Assembly: GCA_964580255.1 (NCBI GenBank) | Contig: CAZOJX010000022.1 | Span: 1-21,778 of the forward strand | Direction of reading: 5' to 3' | Source: HGM12587 sp964580255 | GTDB lineage: Bacteria; Bacillota; Clostridia; Lachnospirales; Lachnospiraceae | Length of the DNA stretch: 21,778 nt | Part shown: positions 7,413 through 14,592 of the stretch, piece by piece | Numbering within the stretch: position 1 is the first letter of the stretch | Layout of the letters: every line of letters begins with the position of its first letter | Program-made: the position numbers and the translations under genes | The notes under the pieces: generated by a model | Database searches by the model: none | Seen by the model: the letters and a program-made list of their open reading frames with translations, nothing else | What the model was told of the DNA's origin: nothing

Positions 7413-9971
7413 CTAACAAATTTCTAAATCAACTGGACCTTCCACTCCGAAAGGCTCCAGTAAAAGATAATGATCGATGGCTGTCCGCATCTGTGTTCCC
7501 AGTGTATTGGTGACTTCAATGCGGATTTTATTTTCTCCCTGCTGTAAAAGCCCGGAGAGATCAAAGGTATAAGGTCTGCAGATTCTGACCCCTGCTGAAA
7601 CATTATTTACAAATACCTCTGCGGTTTCATAAACTGTTCCAAGATTCAGTTTTGCTCCGGAAACAATCTCTGTAAGATTCACTGTGCTTTCATAGGCAAC
7701 TGTTCCTGCTTTATCTTCCCAGCCTTCCAGAGTCTGGATACAGCAAAGCTGCCCGGTCGGAACCTTTTGTTCAAACCTTGGATAAGTAAAGCTGTCTGCA
7801 TAGGAAACCTGCCATTTTTCCGAAAGTTTCACCTTTTTCCAATGTTTTTCCGAAATCTTTGATCCCTGATCTTCTTCTCCAAAAATCCAGATTGCAGATT
7901 CATATGGAGTCAAATGAAGTTCAAATCCCTCCTCATTTCCTTCCAGAACCGTCTTTTTACCACTGAATGCATCATAGCAGCAGCCTTCCTTCCGGTCACC
8001 GATGCGAACCCGGCAATGGATTTCCCGATCAATATGCTCATTGAAAAACATATAGATCCGTTTCTGATCTTTGCAGTACTCTCCCACCACAAGCTCCGGC
8101 TGTTCCGTATCTGTAAATACCGCGCGATAAGCCTCCAAGGCACTGCCCAGTTCTTCCAGAGAAACGATCCTGCCGATTTTTGTAAACTGTTCCTTTGTCT
8201 TTTCAGATGCTTCTCCCAAAAGAAGCTCCGGTCTTTTTTCAACAAAAAGAACTTCTATCTCCTGACCGGCTAAAAGAATCAGTTTTTCCGCCGTATCTGC
8301 CGGAATTGCCGTTCCCGCCGGAACTACAAATGCATTCATTTTTTGACCGTTGATCCGGTAACTTCCCTTTTCCACATCGGCTCCGTTCAGATAATCTCTT
8401 GTCACAATGTCAAAGGAAATCTGATGGGTGGTCAGTTCTCTTGCCGGTTTCTCTACCGGCATGCATTCCCCTGCCCATTCCATTTCTGCAGGATAGAATA
8501 ATCCCACTTTGGCAGGATAGGTTCCTTCCCGAAAAAGTGACATGGTTCTGTTGACATAGTCAGAAAATACCGGATAATAACGGAACTGTGGATTGTGTCC
8601 ATGGGCATAGAAATGCGGCGGGCAGTCCCAGTCCGGAAATTCTTTTGGATTGAACGCATGGGGAACCAGATAATTGACCCCTCGTACCATCAGATGGTCT
8701 GCGATCCATTTCATCATTTTCAAGCCTTCATTCCAGCCATAGGCTCCAAAGGCCTCACACATGGTACGTCCCTCTTTTCGAGGATCCAGATGGGCTGCGG
8801 AAGTTCCCAGCTTCGCAAGTGCATAGTGGTAAAATTCCCCATTGCTTCCTCCGGTATTAAAGGCATCATGATGATAGCCCATGCCCGGAACAACCTGACC
8901 GCCGATCACATCAATTCCGGAAAAATCCATATCCTGCTGTCCGCGGAAGAAATGTCCGGTTCCATAGCCAAGTCTTGCATGCGCACCGTTATCTTCGATG
9001 GTATGTCCCAGATACCAGACGCCATGGGCCTTACACCAGTCTCCCAGCACTCTGGTAAAATTTTCTTCATAAACTCTGGTCACAGTGTCCATATATTGGA
9101 ATCGGATCTGTTTTTCCATTCCATCTGCGTCCGCCCAGAGCAACGGAAGATATTTTTCTTCAAAATTTAACTCTTTTTCAAAGCCCGGTCTCCATGGGAG
9201 CACCATCTCCTGAACACCGATCCTTGCTTCTGTTCCTTTGATGTTTCCAAATCGGGGTTCGTCTGAGAAAAATCCCTCAATGGTCTTTCCAAACTCAGCA
9301 CCATAATGGGCATAATGCTTCTCATACACTTCCTCCACCAGAACCTGGGTTGCTTCTCTGACCAATGGATTCAGATAATCCTTCGTTGCTTCTTCCCCGT
9401 TTTTCCGGGTTTCATATACAACAAACACGCTCCAGGCACCTTCCGGAAGGTCGAAGGTCAGCAGCCGGTCTGACATTCTCATTTGACCTGTAATATCTTT
9501 CAGTGTTTCTGTCAGAATCCGGTCTCCCGGTTCTGTTTTTTCGGAAGCTCTTTTTGCAAGATAGACTCCCAAAACCTTTTCCGACAGATCCGGACGATCC
9601 CATGGACGTCCCTTTAACAGCTTAAAATCAATGCGGGCTCCCTTCATCGGTCCCTGCACATCATAACGCCGCATATCCAGATAGAGTTTTCCGTACTGTG
9701 GATAACATTCTTTGATCTTTCCGTTTGCAAAACCGGTCGGAAAATGGGAATCGTCCAGAATCCACACCTTCATGTCCCGTTCTTTTGCCTTGGAAATGAT
9801 CACATCCAAATCTCTCCACCAGCCTTCTTCCACAAATTCCGGATGAGGTCTGGCTTCCACACAGATTCCTTTCATTCCGGATTCTGCGATCTTATCCATA
9901 TAATGGCTCAAAACCTCCGGCGTTTCCCCATGCTGCCAGAAGAAAGGATATAATCCATTTTTCATTGTCAT
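7413..9971 (-). CDS. GH106-like glycoside hydrolase (alpha-L-rhamnosidase-related)
   Basis: An 852-residue protein without a signal peptide. The N terminus reads 'GLYPFFWQHGE', then 'GMKGICVEARPHPEF' and 'MKVWILDDSHFPTGFANG' (about 33-84). This is the barrel pattern of the GH106-like superfamily, usually annotated as glycosyl hydrolase. Conserved acidic motifs are 'FFSDEPRFG' (E238) and 'CEAFGAYGWNEG' (E406); by analogy with related clans they are the likely acid/base and nucleophile. A jelly-roll carbohydrate-binding domain closes the protein (about 735-850, 'AEVFVNNVSAGVRICRPYTFDLSGLL'). GH106 enzymes known so far release alpha-L-rhamnose. Here its place between a PTS permease and a 6-phospho-beta-glucosidase suggests a cytoplasmic role on a phosphorylated or co-imported glycoside. 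GGAG lies 7 bp before the ATG. Substrate unknown. Confidence 0.8.
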   Translation of the reverse strand: MTMKNGLYPFFWQHGETPEVLSHYMDKIAESGMKGICVEARPHPEFVEEGWWRDLDVIISKAKERDMKVWILDDSHFPTGFANGKIKECYPQYGKLYLDMRRYDVQGPMKGARIDFKLLKGRPWDRPDLSEKVLGVYLAKRASEKTEPGDRILTETLKDITGQMRMSDRLLTFDLPEGAWSVFVVYETRKNGEEATKDYLNPLVREATQVLVEEVYEKHYAHYGAEFGKTIEGFFSDEPRFGNIKGTEARIGVQEMVLPWRPGFEKELNFEEKYLPLLWADADGMEKQIRFQYMDTVTRVYEENFTRVLGDWCKAHGVWYLGHTIEDNGAHARLGYGTGHFFRGQQDMDFSGIDVIGGQVVPGMGYHHDAFNTGGSNGEFYHYALAKLGTSAAHLDPRKEGRTMCEAFGAYGWNEGLKMMKWIADHLMVRGVNYLVPHAFNPKEFPDWDCPPHFYAHGHNPQFRYYPVFSDYVNRTMSLFREGTYPAKVGLFYPAEMEWAGECMPVEKPARELTTHQISFDIVTRDYLNGADVEKGSYRINGQKMNAFVVPAGTAIPADTAEKLILLAGQEIEVLFVEKRPELLLGEASEKTKEQFTKIGRIVSLEELGSALEAYRAVFTDTEQPELVVGEYCKDQKRIYMFFNEHIDREIHCRVRIGDRKEGCCYDAFSGKKTVLEGNEEGFELHLTPYESAIWIFGEEDQGSKISEKHWKKVKLSEKWQVSYADSFTYPRFEQKVPTGQLCCIQTLEGWEDKAGTVAYESTVNLTEIVSGAKLNLGTVYETAEVFVNNVSAGVRICRPYTFDLSGLLQQGENKIRIEVTNTLGTQMRTAIDHYLLLEPFGVEGPVDLEIC

Positions 9972-9992
9972 ACTGTTTCTCCTATGAGTGAT

Positions 9993-10017
9993 AGGCTGCC
10001 GTAAACTGCGGCAGCCT
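9993..10017. other. intercistronic hairpin without a U-tract
   Basis: A perfect 9-bp GC-rich stem, AGGCTGCCG (9993-10001) with CGGCAGCCT (10009-10017), has a 7-nt loop and lies between the PTS stop and the GH106-like start. In the direction of transcription (minus) it is followed by ATCACTCATAGGAG, with no T run. It is therefore unlikely to be an intrinsic terminator. It may stabilise or mark a processing point at the 3' end of the PTS message, letting PTS and enzyme levels differ. Confidence 0.6.
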
Positions 10018-10035
10018 GTTCCTTCTGTTTCTTAC

Positions 10036-11406
10036 TTAGTTGTCTTTCTTTGTGAAAAGAAAAGCAAGTACTGCTGCTACCGCAAAAGAGATTGCAGCAC
10101 ATACCAAAAATCCGTAGAAGCTGATATCTAAACCAGCCGGATTGATCATACCCGGGATTCTGAAGAAGCCGTCGCCTGCCCATACATACATTCTTGCACC
10201 TAATGATGCTAAGATGGCACCGGAGATTCCTCCTCCAACCATCGCACAGCCAAACAGCTTAAACTGCGGAAGTGCTACAGAATAGATTGCCGGTTCTGTG
10301 ACACCGCAAAGGGCAGATGCCATACAGCCAAAGCCCAGTGTTTTCTTTTCAGAATCTTTTACTTTCAATGCATATCCTAAAGCAACACCAGCCAGTGCCC
10401 AAACAGTAACACCCATGATGGCATTGACCGGATCAGAGCCTGTGGTCATCAGGTTATTGATCAATACCGGAATAAATGCGCTATGAAGGCCGAGCAGTAC
10501 CACCAGCTGCCATAATGCTCCGATCAGAAGTCCTCCTAAGATTGGGCTCATGCCAAAAGCACCCATAACTGCGGAAGAAAGCATTCCGGACAGTGTATTC
10601 ATTACCGGACCGATCACAAGCCAGCTTAAAGGAACCGTAATCACCATTACCACTGTCGGGACAAACATTAATTGAAGCATGTTCGGAATCACTTTTTTGG
10701 CCAATTTTTCTAGTTTTCCTGCAACAAAACTTGCTAAAACAATCGGTAAAAAGGTGTTGGAATAAGTTGTTGCTGCAACCGGGATTCCTAAAAATGTAAT
10801 GCCGCCTTCGGCAGAAACGGCTGCTGCAAGATTCGGATACACGAATGCGGCTCCGATCGCTGCAGTCACATATGGATTGCACTGGAACACTTTACCTGCG
10901 GAAAATCCGACGATGATTGGCATAAAATACATCAGCGCATCTGCCGCACCATATAATACCAGATAAGTTCCATCGGTACTTGTCAGTACACCGAAAGTTG
11001 TTAAGATTGCTAAAATTCCCTTGATCACACCTGCTGCAACCATTGGTCCGATCATTGGTGTTACACAGCCGGAAATCATCTTAAAGAACCGGTTCCAAAG
11101 ACTGTCTTCCTTTACAATTCGGTAATCGTCTTTATTCAGTGCACCTTCTGTCAGACCAGCTGCTTTTTTTACATCTTTTACCACTTCACTTACATAGGTT
11201 CCGATGATTACCTGATACTGACCACCTTGATTGACTGCTCCCTGAACGCCTTTGATTGCCTGTACCGCTTCCTTATTCGGAATGGTATCGTCCTTTAAAA
11301 TAAAGCGAAGTCTTGTCATACAGTTTGTTACATTTACAATGTTTTCTTTACCACCAACTGCTGCCACGATCTCAGCAGCCAGCTGTGAATAATCTTTCTG
11401 TGCCAT
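10036..11406 (-). CDS. PTS transporter subunit EIIBC, beta-glucoside/glucose family
   Basis: A 456-residue sugar permease of the phosphotransferase system. The N-terminal EIIB domain (about 5-85) has the phosphorylated Cys29 in 'NVTNCMTRLRF'. The EIIC membrane domain (about 105-450) contains 'CVTPMIGPMVAAGVIKG' and 'GVTEPAIYSVALP', typical of the glucose/beta-glucoside superfamily. The protein ends after EIIC, so there is no fused EIIA; it must take phosphate from an EIIA encoded elsewhere. It imports and 6-phosphorylates its sugar, feeding the 6-phospho-beta-glucosidase downstream. AAGGAGGAG precedes the ATG. It is first in the operon and is divergent from an AraC/cupin regulator. Substrate not readable; a beta-glucoside, possibly rhamnose-decorated, fits the neighbours. 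Confidence 0.93.
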   Translation of the reverse strand: MAQKDYSQLAAEIVAAVGGKENIVNVTNCMTRLRFILKDDTIPNKEAVQAIKGVQGAVNQGGQYQVIIGTYVSEVVKDVKKAAGLTEGALNKDDYRIVKEDSLWNRFFKMISGCVTPMIGPMVAAGVIKGILAILTTFGVLTSTDGTYLVLYGAADALMYFMPIIVGFSAGKVFQCNPYVTAAIGAAFVYPNLAAAVSAEGGITFLGIPVAATTYSNTFLPIVLASFVAGKLEKLAKKVIPNMLQLMFVPTVVMVITVPLSWLVIGPVMNTLSGMLSSAVMGAFGMSPILGGLLIGALWQLVVLLGLHSAFIPVLINNLMTTGSDPVNAIMGVTVWALAGVALGYALKVKDSEKKTLGFGCMASALCGVTEPAIYSVALPQFKLFGCAMVGGGISGAILASLGARMYVWAGDGFFRIPGMINPAGLDISFYGFLVCAAISFAVAAVLAFLFTKKDN

Positions 11407-11474
11407 CTTCTCTCCTCCTTGGCATATTCATTGTCTGTTTCGGAACATTTCCTTGTTTCCATATTTCACATTTT

Positions 11475-11503
11475 ACTATGTTTTTCTAAAATAAAAATGT
11501 CAA
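11475..11503 (-). promoter_or_regulatory. candidate promoter of the PTS-GH106-GH1 operon
   Basis: On the minus strand, TTGACA (11498-11503) is followed after 17 bp by CATAGT (11475-11480). The -35 is perfect and the -10 matches at four of six positions, as expected for a promoter needing an activator. The leader would be about 60 nt. I saw no convincing cre site. Confidence 0.55.
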
Positions 11504-11518
11504 AACCACCTCTATTTA

Positions 11519-11547
11519 TTGACCATTTCCACACTCTTTGGTAAAAT
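11519..11547 (+). promoter_or_regulatory. promoter of the second AraC-family gene
   Basis: TTGACC (11519-11524) and TAAAAT (11542-11547) are separated by 17 bp, each one base from consensus. The predicted start near 11554 leaves about 30 nt before the ATG at 11584, including CGGAGGGA. Confidence 0.7.
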
Positions 11548-11583
11548 AAAGAAAATTTTATGAAATTCTTTTCGGAGGGATTT

Positions 11584-12618
11584 ATGAATCTGAATTCTTT
11601 AGACCATTTTCTCATGACATTGTCAGAAAAGGAAGTACAATATAAAAATGGAGCAAAATTTGAGCTTTGGAATCAGGAAAGCAAAGAACTGATCGACGGA
11701 CGGGAAGTGCTTGTGATCCAGAACAAGTCAAATGCTTCTTTTTTCAAGGAAGTTCCATGGGTTCATGAACATGGCGGACTCTCTCTGAATGATCTTCCGA
11801 TCTCCGTTAAGCGAACCTCTCGTTTCAATCCTGTGCCGGAACATATCCATTCTTATCTGGAGATCAACTATGTCTATTCCGGACAATGTCCTCAGCGGAT
11901 CAATCAGACACCCATCACTCTGAAAAAGAATCAGGTGCTTCTGATTGACACCAACTGTCCCCATTCCATCGAAAGTCTCGGTGAAAACGATGTGATGATC
12001 AGTATTCTGATTGAAAAATCCTTCCTGCACGACCACATGTTTTCCCAGTTTTCCAAAGACAGTATTTTATCCCGCTTTTTTATCCATGTTATGGACGAGC
12101 GAACCAGCCATAACCATTACCTTTTATTTCACTCGGAAAACAACCGACGGATCCCTATGTTTTTTCATGAGTTTTTCTGCGAATTTTTTGATCCGTCCAT
12201 CAACTCCTCAGATATTCTGACCCATCTGTTCTATCTGATCATGGCAGAGCTGATCAATGTTTACGAAAATGACATTGCTAAAAACGAGCTTTTTACTTCC
12301 GCCGGACAGATTGCACCGATGATCCGTTATATCGAGAAAAATTTTCAGACCTGTACTTTGGATTCTGTGGCAGAAATCTTTCATTTGAGTCCGAACTACA
12401 TTTCTTCTCTTTTGAAACGATATACGAAAATGAATTTTATTCAGCTGACTCAGAGTCTCAAACTGGATTACGCAGCTAGGCTTTTAAAAAGCAGTGATCT
12501 GACGGTCACAGAGATTGCCAATGAAGCTGGATACGAAAATGTCAGCTTCTTTTACAAGAAATTTCAGGCAAAGTTTCACTGCAGTCCAAAGGATTATCGT
12601 ACAGAAAAAAAGGCCTGA
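11584..12618 (+). CDS. AraC-family transcriptional regulator with cupin sensor domain
   Basis: A 344-residue regulator. An N-terminal cupin region (about 82-150) has 'EHIHSYLEINYVYSGQ' and 'NQVLLIDTNCPHSIE'. The C-terminal AraC DNA-binding domain (about 243-341) includes 'SVAEIFHLSPNYISSLLKRYT' and the second helix-turn-helix 'VTEIANEAGYENVSFFYKKFQ', ending 'CSPKDYR'. I chose the ATG at 11584 because CGGAGGGA precedes it; an in-frame ATG at 11560 lies almost at the predicted transcription start. It is divergent from the PTS-GH106-GH1 operon and most simply activates it when the sugar is present. Its layout matches the regulator at 2267-3316, so the two glycoside loci use the same regulator type. 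Confidence 0.9.
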   Translation: MNLNSLDHFLMTLSEKEVQYKNGAKFELWNQESKELIDGREVLVIQNKSNASFFKEVPWVHEHGGLSLNDLPISVKRTSRFNPVPEHIHSYLEINYVYSGQCPQRINQTPITLKKNQVLLIDTNCPHSIESLGENDVMISILIEKSFLHDHMFSQFSKDSILSRFFIHVMDERTSHNHYLLFHSENNRRIPMFFHEFFCEFFDPSINSSDILTHLFYLIMAELINVYENDIAKNELFTSAGQIAPMIRYIEKNFQTCTLDSVAEIFHLSPNYISSLLKRYTKMNFIQLTQSLKLDYAARLLKSSDLTVTEIANEAGYENVSFFYKKFQAKFHCSPKDYRTEKKA

Positions 12619-12640
12619 TTTCAGGCCTTTTGAATATTTT
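12605..12640. terminator. bidirectional intrinsic terminator
   Basis: A perfect 10-bp stem, AAAAGGCCTG (12608-12617) with CAGGCCTTTT (12622-12631), has a 4-nt loop and overlaps the AraC stop codon. The A run at 12605-12611 gives a seven-T tail on the minus strand, so it terminates the convergent hydrolase gene well. The plus-strand tail (TTTTGAATATTTT) is weaker but usable. Confidence 0.85.
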
Positions 12641-13547
12641 AAATATTGGAAAGAATCCACTGGCAAAGATCCTCGTAAACCACATCTTTGTCCAGCTCAT
12701 TTAATATTTCATGGCGATCTTCTTCATACAGCTTGATCTGTACATTTTTCGCCCCTTTTTCTAAATATCTTTGATAAACCGCCCTTACCCCTTTTCCATG
12801 ATTTCCTACCGGGTCTTCACTTCCAGCCACGAAAAAGATCGGCATTGCCTTCGGGAATTTTCCTGCCTTTTCCTGAGCATTCATTTTGGACATTCCATCA
12901 AACATATTGTAGAAAGCATTCAGAGTAAAGACAAAGCCGCAAAGAGGGTCTGCAGCATAGGCTTTTACATTTTCCTTATTTCTGGAAATCCAGCTTTCTC
13001 CCATTTCCTTTTCAAAGCTGCCAATGGCAAATCCATTGACCAAACCGCTTCTGTATTCCCAGCCTTTCCATGCTGCAGTCAACTTACACACCAGCTTTCC
13101 GCCAAAAAGCACCAAATCCGGCTGGTCTCCGGTTCCCATGATCACTGCTCCGGACAATCCTTCCCCGTATCTTCCCAGATATTGGCGGGTCAAAAACGAC
13201 CCCATGCTGTGTCCTAAGATAAAATAAGGCATCTCCGGATACTTTTCTTCTGTTATTTTACGGAGCTGGTGAATATCTCCGATCACACATTCATTTCCGT
13301 CGTTTTTGGCAAAATAACCCATTTTACTCTGATCAGTTACAGATTTTCCATGTCCCAAATGGGAATGCCCCGTCACATAGATTCCCCGTTCTGCCAGATA
13401 GCAGGCAAATTCATCGTATCTCCCAATGTGCTCCACCATTCCATGAACGATCTGAAGCACCGCTTTTATCTCTCCCTCCGGAATCCACTCCATTGCATGA
13501 ATGTTGGTGATCCCGTCCTTTGATGGAAAATAAAATTCATTTTTCAT
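12639..13547 (-). CDS. alpha/beta hydrolase, monoacylglycerol lipase/lysophospholipase type
   Basis: A 302-residue cytoplasmic serine hydrolase. The oxyanion-hole region reads 'LQIVHGMVEHIGRYDEFACYL'. The nucleophile elbow is 'GHSMGS' (S114), and the triad is completed by D245 ('AGSEDPVG') and H279 ('EEDRHEI'). 'GHSHLGHGKS' (60-69) replaces the common 'D.RGHGRS' of monoglyceride lipases. Such enzymes cleave monoacylglycerols or lysophospholipids, but the substrate range of this family is broad. The frame is open upstream to 13778, inside the neighbouring reductase gene. I chose 13547 because GGAAGGGAG lies about 11 bp before it and the family's first strand starts there. It is monocistronic, between a terminator and a divergent promoter. 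Confidence 0.87.
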   Translation of the reverse strand: MKNEFYFPSKDGITNIHAMEWIPEGEIKAVLQIVHGMVEHIGRYDEFACYLAERGIYVTGHSHLGHGKSVTDQSKMGYFAKNDGNECVIGDIHQLRKITEEKYPEMPYFILGHSMGSFLTRQYLGRYGEGLSGAVIMGTGDQPDLVLFGGKLVCKLTAAWKGWEYRSGLVNGFAIGSFEKEMGESWISRNKENVKAYAADPLCGFVFTLNAFYNMFDGMSKMNAQEKAGKFPKAMPIFFVAGSEDPVGNHGKGVRAVYQRYLEKGAKNVQIKLYEEDRHEILNELDKDVVYEDLCQWILSNI

Positions 13548-13570
13548 CGATTTTTTCGCTCCCTTCCGAC

Positions 13571-13599
13571 TTGACGAATTCTTTATTTCAGAATAACAT
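13571..13599 (+). promoter_or_regulatory. promoter of the ferredoxin-fused aldo/keto reductase
   Basis: TTGACG (13571-13576) and TAACAT (13594-13599) are separated by 17 bp. The start would be near 13606, with GAAAGGA before the ATG at 13636. The -10 overlaps that of the minus-strand promoter by two bases, so the two genes may compete for polymerase. Confidence 0.5.
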
Positions 13600-13618
13600 A
13601 AACGAAAGATTCTGTGAA
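13590..13618 (-). promoter_or_regulatory. extended -10 promoter of the alpha/beta hydrolase
   Basis: On the minus strand, TTCACA (13613-13618) is followed after 17 bp by TATTCT (13590-13595), with a TGT in front that makes an extended -10. It overlaps the plus-strand promoter at 13571-13599 almost completely. Confidence 0.5.
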
Positions 13619-13635
13619 GAAAGGAATCCAAAGCA

Positions 13636-14592
13636 ATGAAAAAAACATTTTTAGGCAATACGGGCATCGAAGTCAGTATCGCAGGCTTCGGAGTGCTCCC
13701 TATGGGGCCAAGCCAGCTTGCACTGCCGGTAGACGAAGGCGCCAAGATTATCCAATATGCATTAAAATCCGGCATCAATTTTTTAGATACGGCACAATAT
13801 TACCGCACCTATCCATATATCAGCAAAGCATTGGAGGGGGGAGAATTTCAAGATGTTGTCCTCTGCTCAAAATCCCTGTGCTGGGATTATGAAGGCATGA
13901 TGGAGGCAATCGAAGAAGCAAGAGAAGCCCTGCATCGGGACGTGATCGATATCTTCCTCATGCATGAGGTCCGCTCCGGTCAGTTAGAACTTCGACAGGG
14001 CGCATGGCAGGCTTTGATCGATGCGAAATCCAAAGGACTGGTACGAGCCATCGGACTTTCCACCCACCATATTGATATCACAAAAGCAGCTGCTTCCATG
14101 GCAGAATTGGACGTGGTCTTTCCACTGATCAACTATGCCGGACTCGGCATTCGTAAAGGAGAGGAATTTGGTTCCAAAGAAGAAATGTTGGAAGCCATCA
14201 CCCTCTGTCATCAGGCCGGAAAAGGGGTCTTTTCCATGAAAGCCTTTGGGGGCGGAAGTCTCACCGGACATTACCAGGAAGCGCTGGATTATGTATTTTC
14301 CAAAGATGCGATTGATTCTGTCATGATTGGATTTGGAAAAATTTCTGAAGTAGATGACCTTATCTCCTATCTGGACGGCTCCATGGAAAAATCCTACAAC
14401 CCGGATATTTCAAAAAAGAAGGTCTATATCAATCAGGAAGATTGTGAAGGCTGCGGTTCCTGCAAGGCAGCCTGTCCGGCCGGAGCCATTTTCTACAACG
14501 AAAACGGTCTTGCCGAAGTGGATCATGAAAAATGTTTGACCTGCGGCTACTGCAGTCCGGTCTGTCCGGTACGAGCTGTGATCATGTATTAA
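13636..14592 (+). CDS. aldo/keto reductase with C-terminal 2[4Fe-4S] ferredoxin domain
   Basis: A 318-residue fusion. Residues 1-250 are an aldo/keto reductase barrel with the catalytic tetrad D51, Y56 ('FLDTAQYY'), K79 ('CSKS') and H110 ('FLMHE'). The usual C-terminal part of the barrel is short. Residues 262-318 are a bacterial ferredoxin: C270, C273, C276 and C280 followed by C300, C303, C306 and C310, each set ending in CP. This can hold two [4Fe-4S] clusters. Ferredoxin-bearing members of the family are common in anaerobes, and their substrates are mostly unknown. Possibly it couples ferredoxin to NAD(P)H-dependent carbonyl reduction. It is convergent with hydF and overlaps its 3' end by 11 bp. 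Linkage to hydrogenase maturation genes fits a ferredoxin-linked redox role, but this is inference. Confidence 0.9.
   Translation: MKKTFLGNTGIEVSIAGFGVLPMGPSQLALPVDEGAKIIQYALKSGINFLDTAQYYRTYPYISKALEGGEFQDVVLCSKSLCWDYEGMMEAIEEAREALHRDVIDIFLMHEVRSGQLELRQGAWQALIDAKSKGLVRAIGLSTHHIDITKAAASMAELDVVFPLINYAGLGIRKGEEFGSKEEMLEAITLCHQAGKGVFSMKAFGGGSLTGHYQEALDYVFSKDAIDSVMIGFGKISEVDDLISYLDGSMEKSYNPDISKKKVYINQEDCEGCGSCKAACPAGAIFYNENGLAEVDHEKCLTCGYCSPVCPVRAVIMY

Noticed and set aside
8595..9170. A 191-codon open frame on the plus strand
   Set aside because: It is antisense to the GH106-like gene, has no family match and no ribosome site of note.
11430..11465. Repeated TGTTTC-like words and a GGAA/TTCC inverted pair in the PTS leader, considered as AraC half-sites
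   Set aside because: Matches are short and imperfect and lie downstream of the predicted start; too weak to call.
12633..12647. AATATTTTAAATATT, a 15-bp palindrome after the AraC terminator
   Set aside because: It is pure A/T, overlaps the hydrolase stop codon and is likely chance or part of the weak plus-strand terminator tail.
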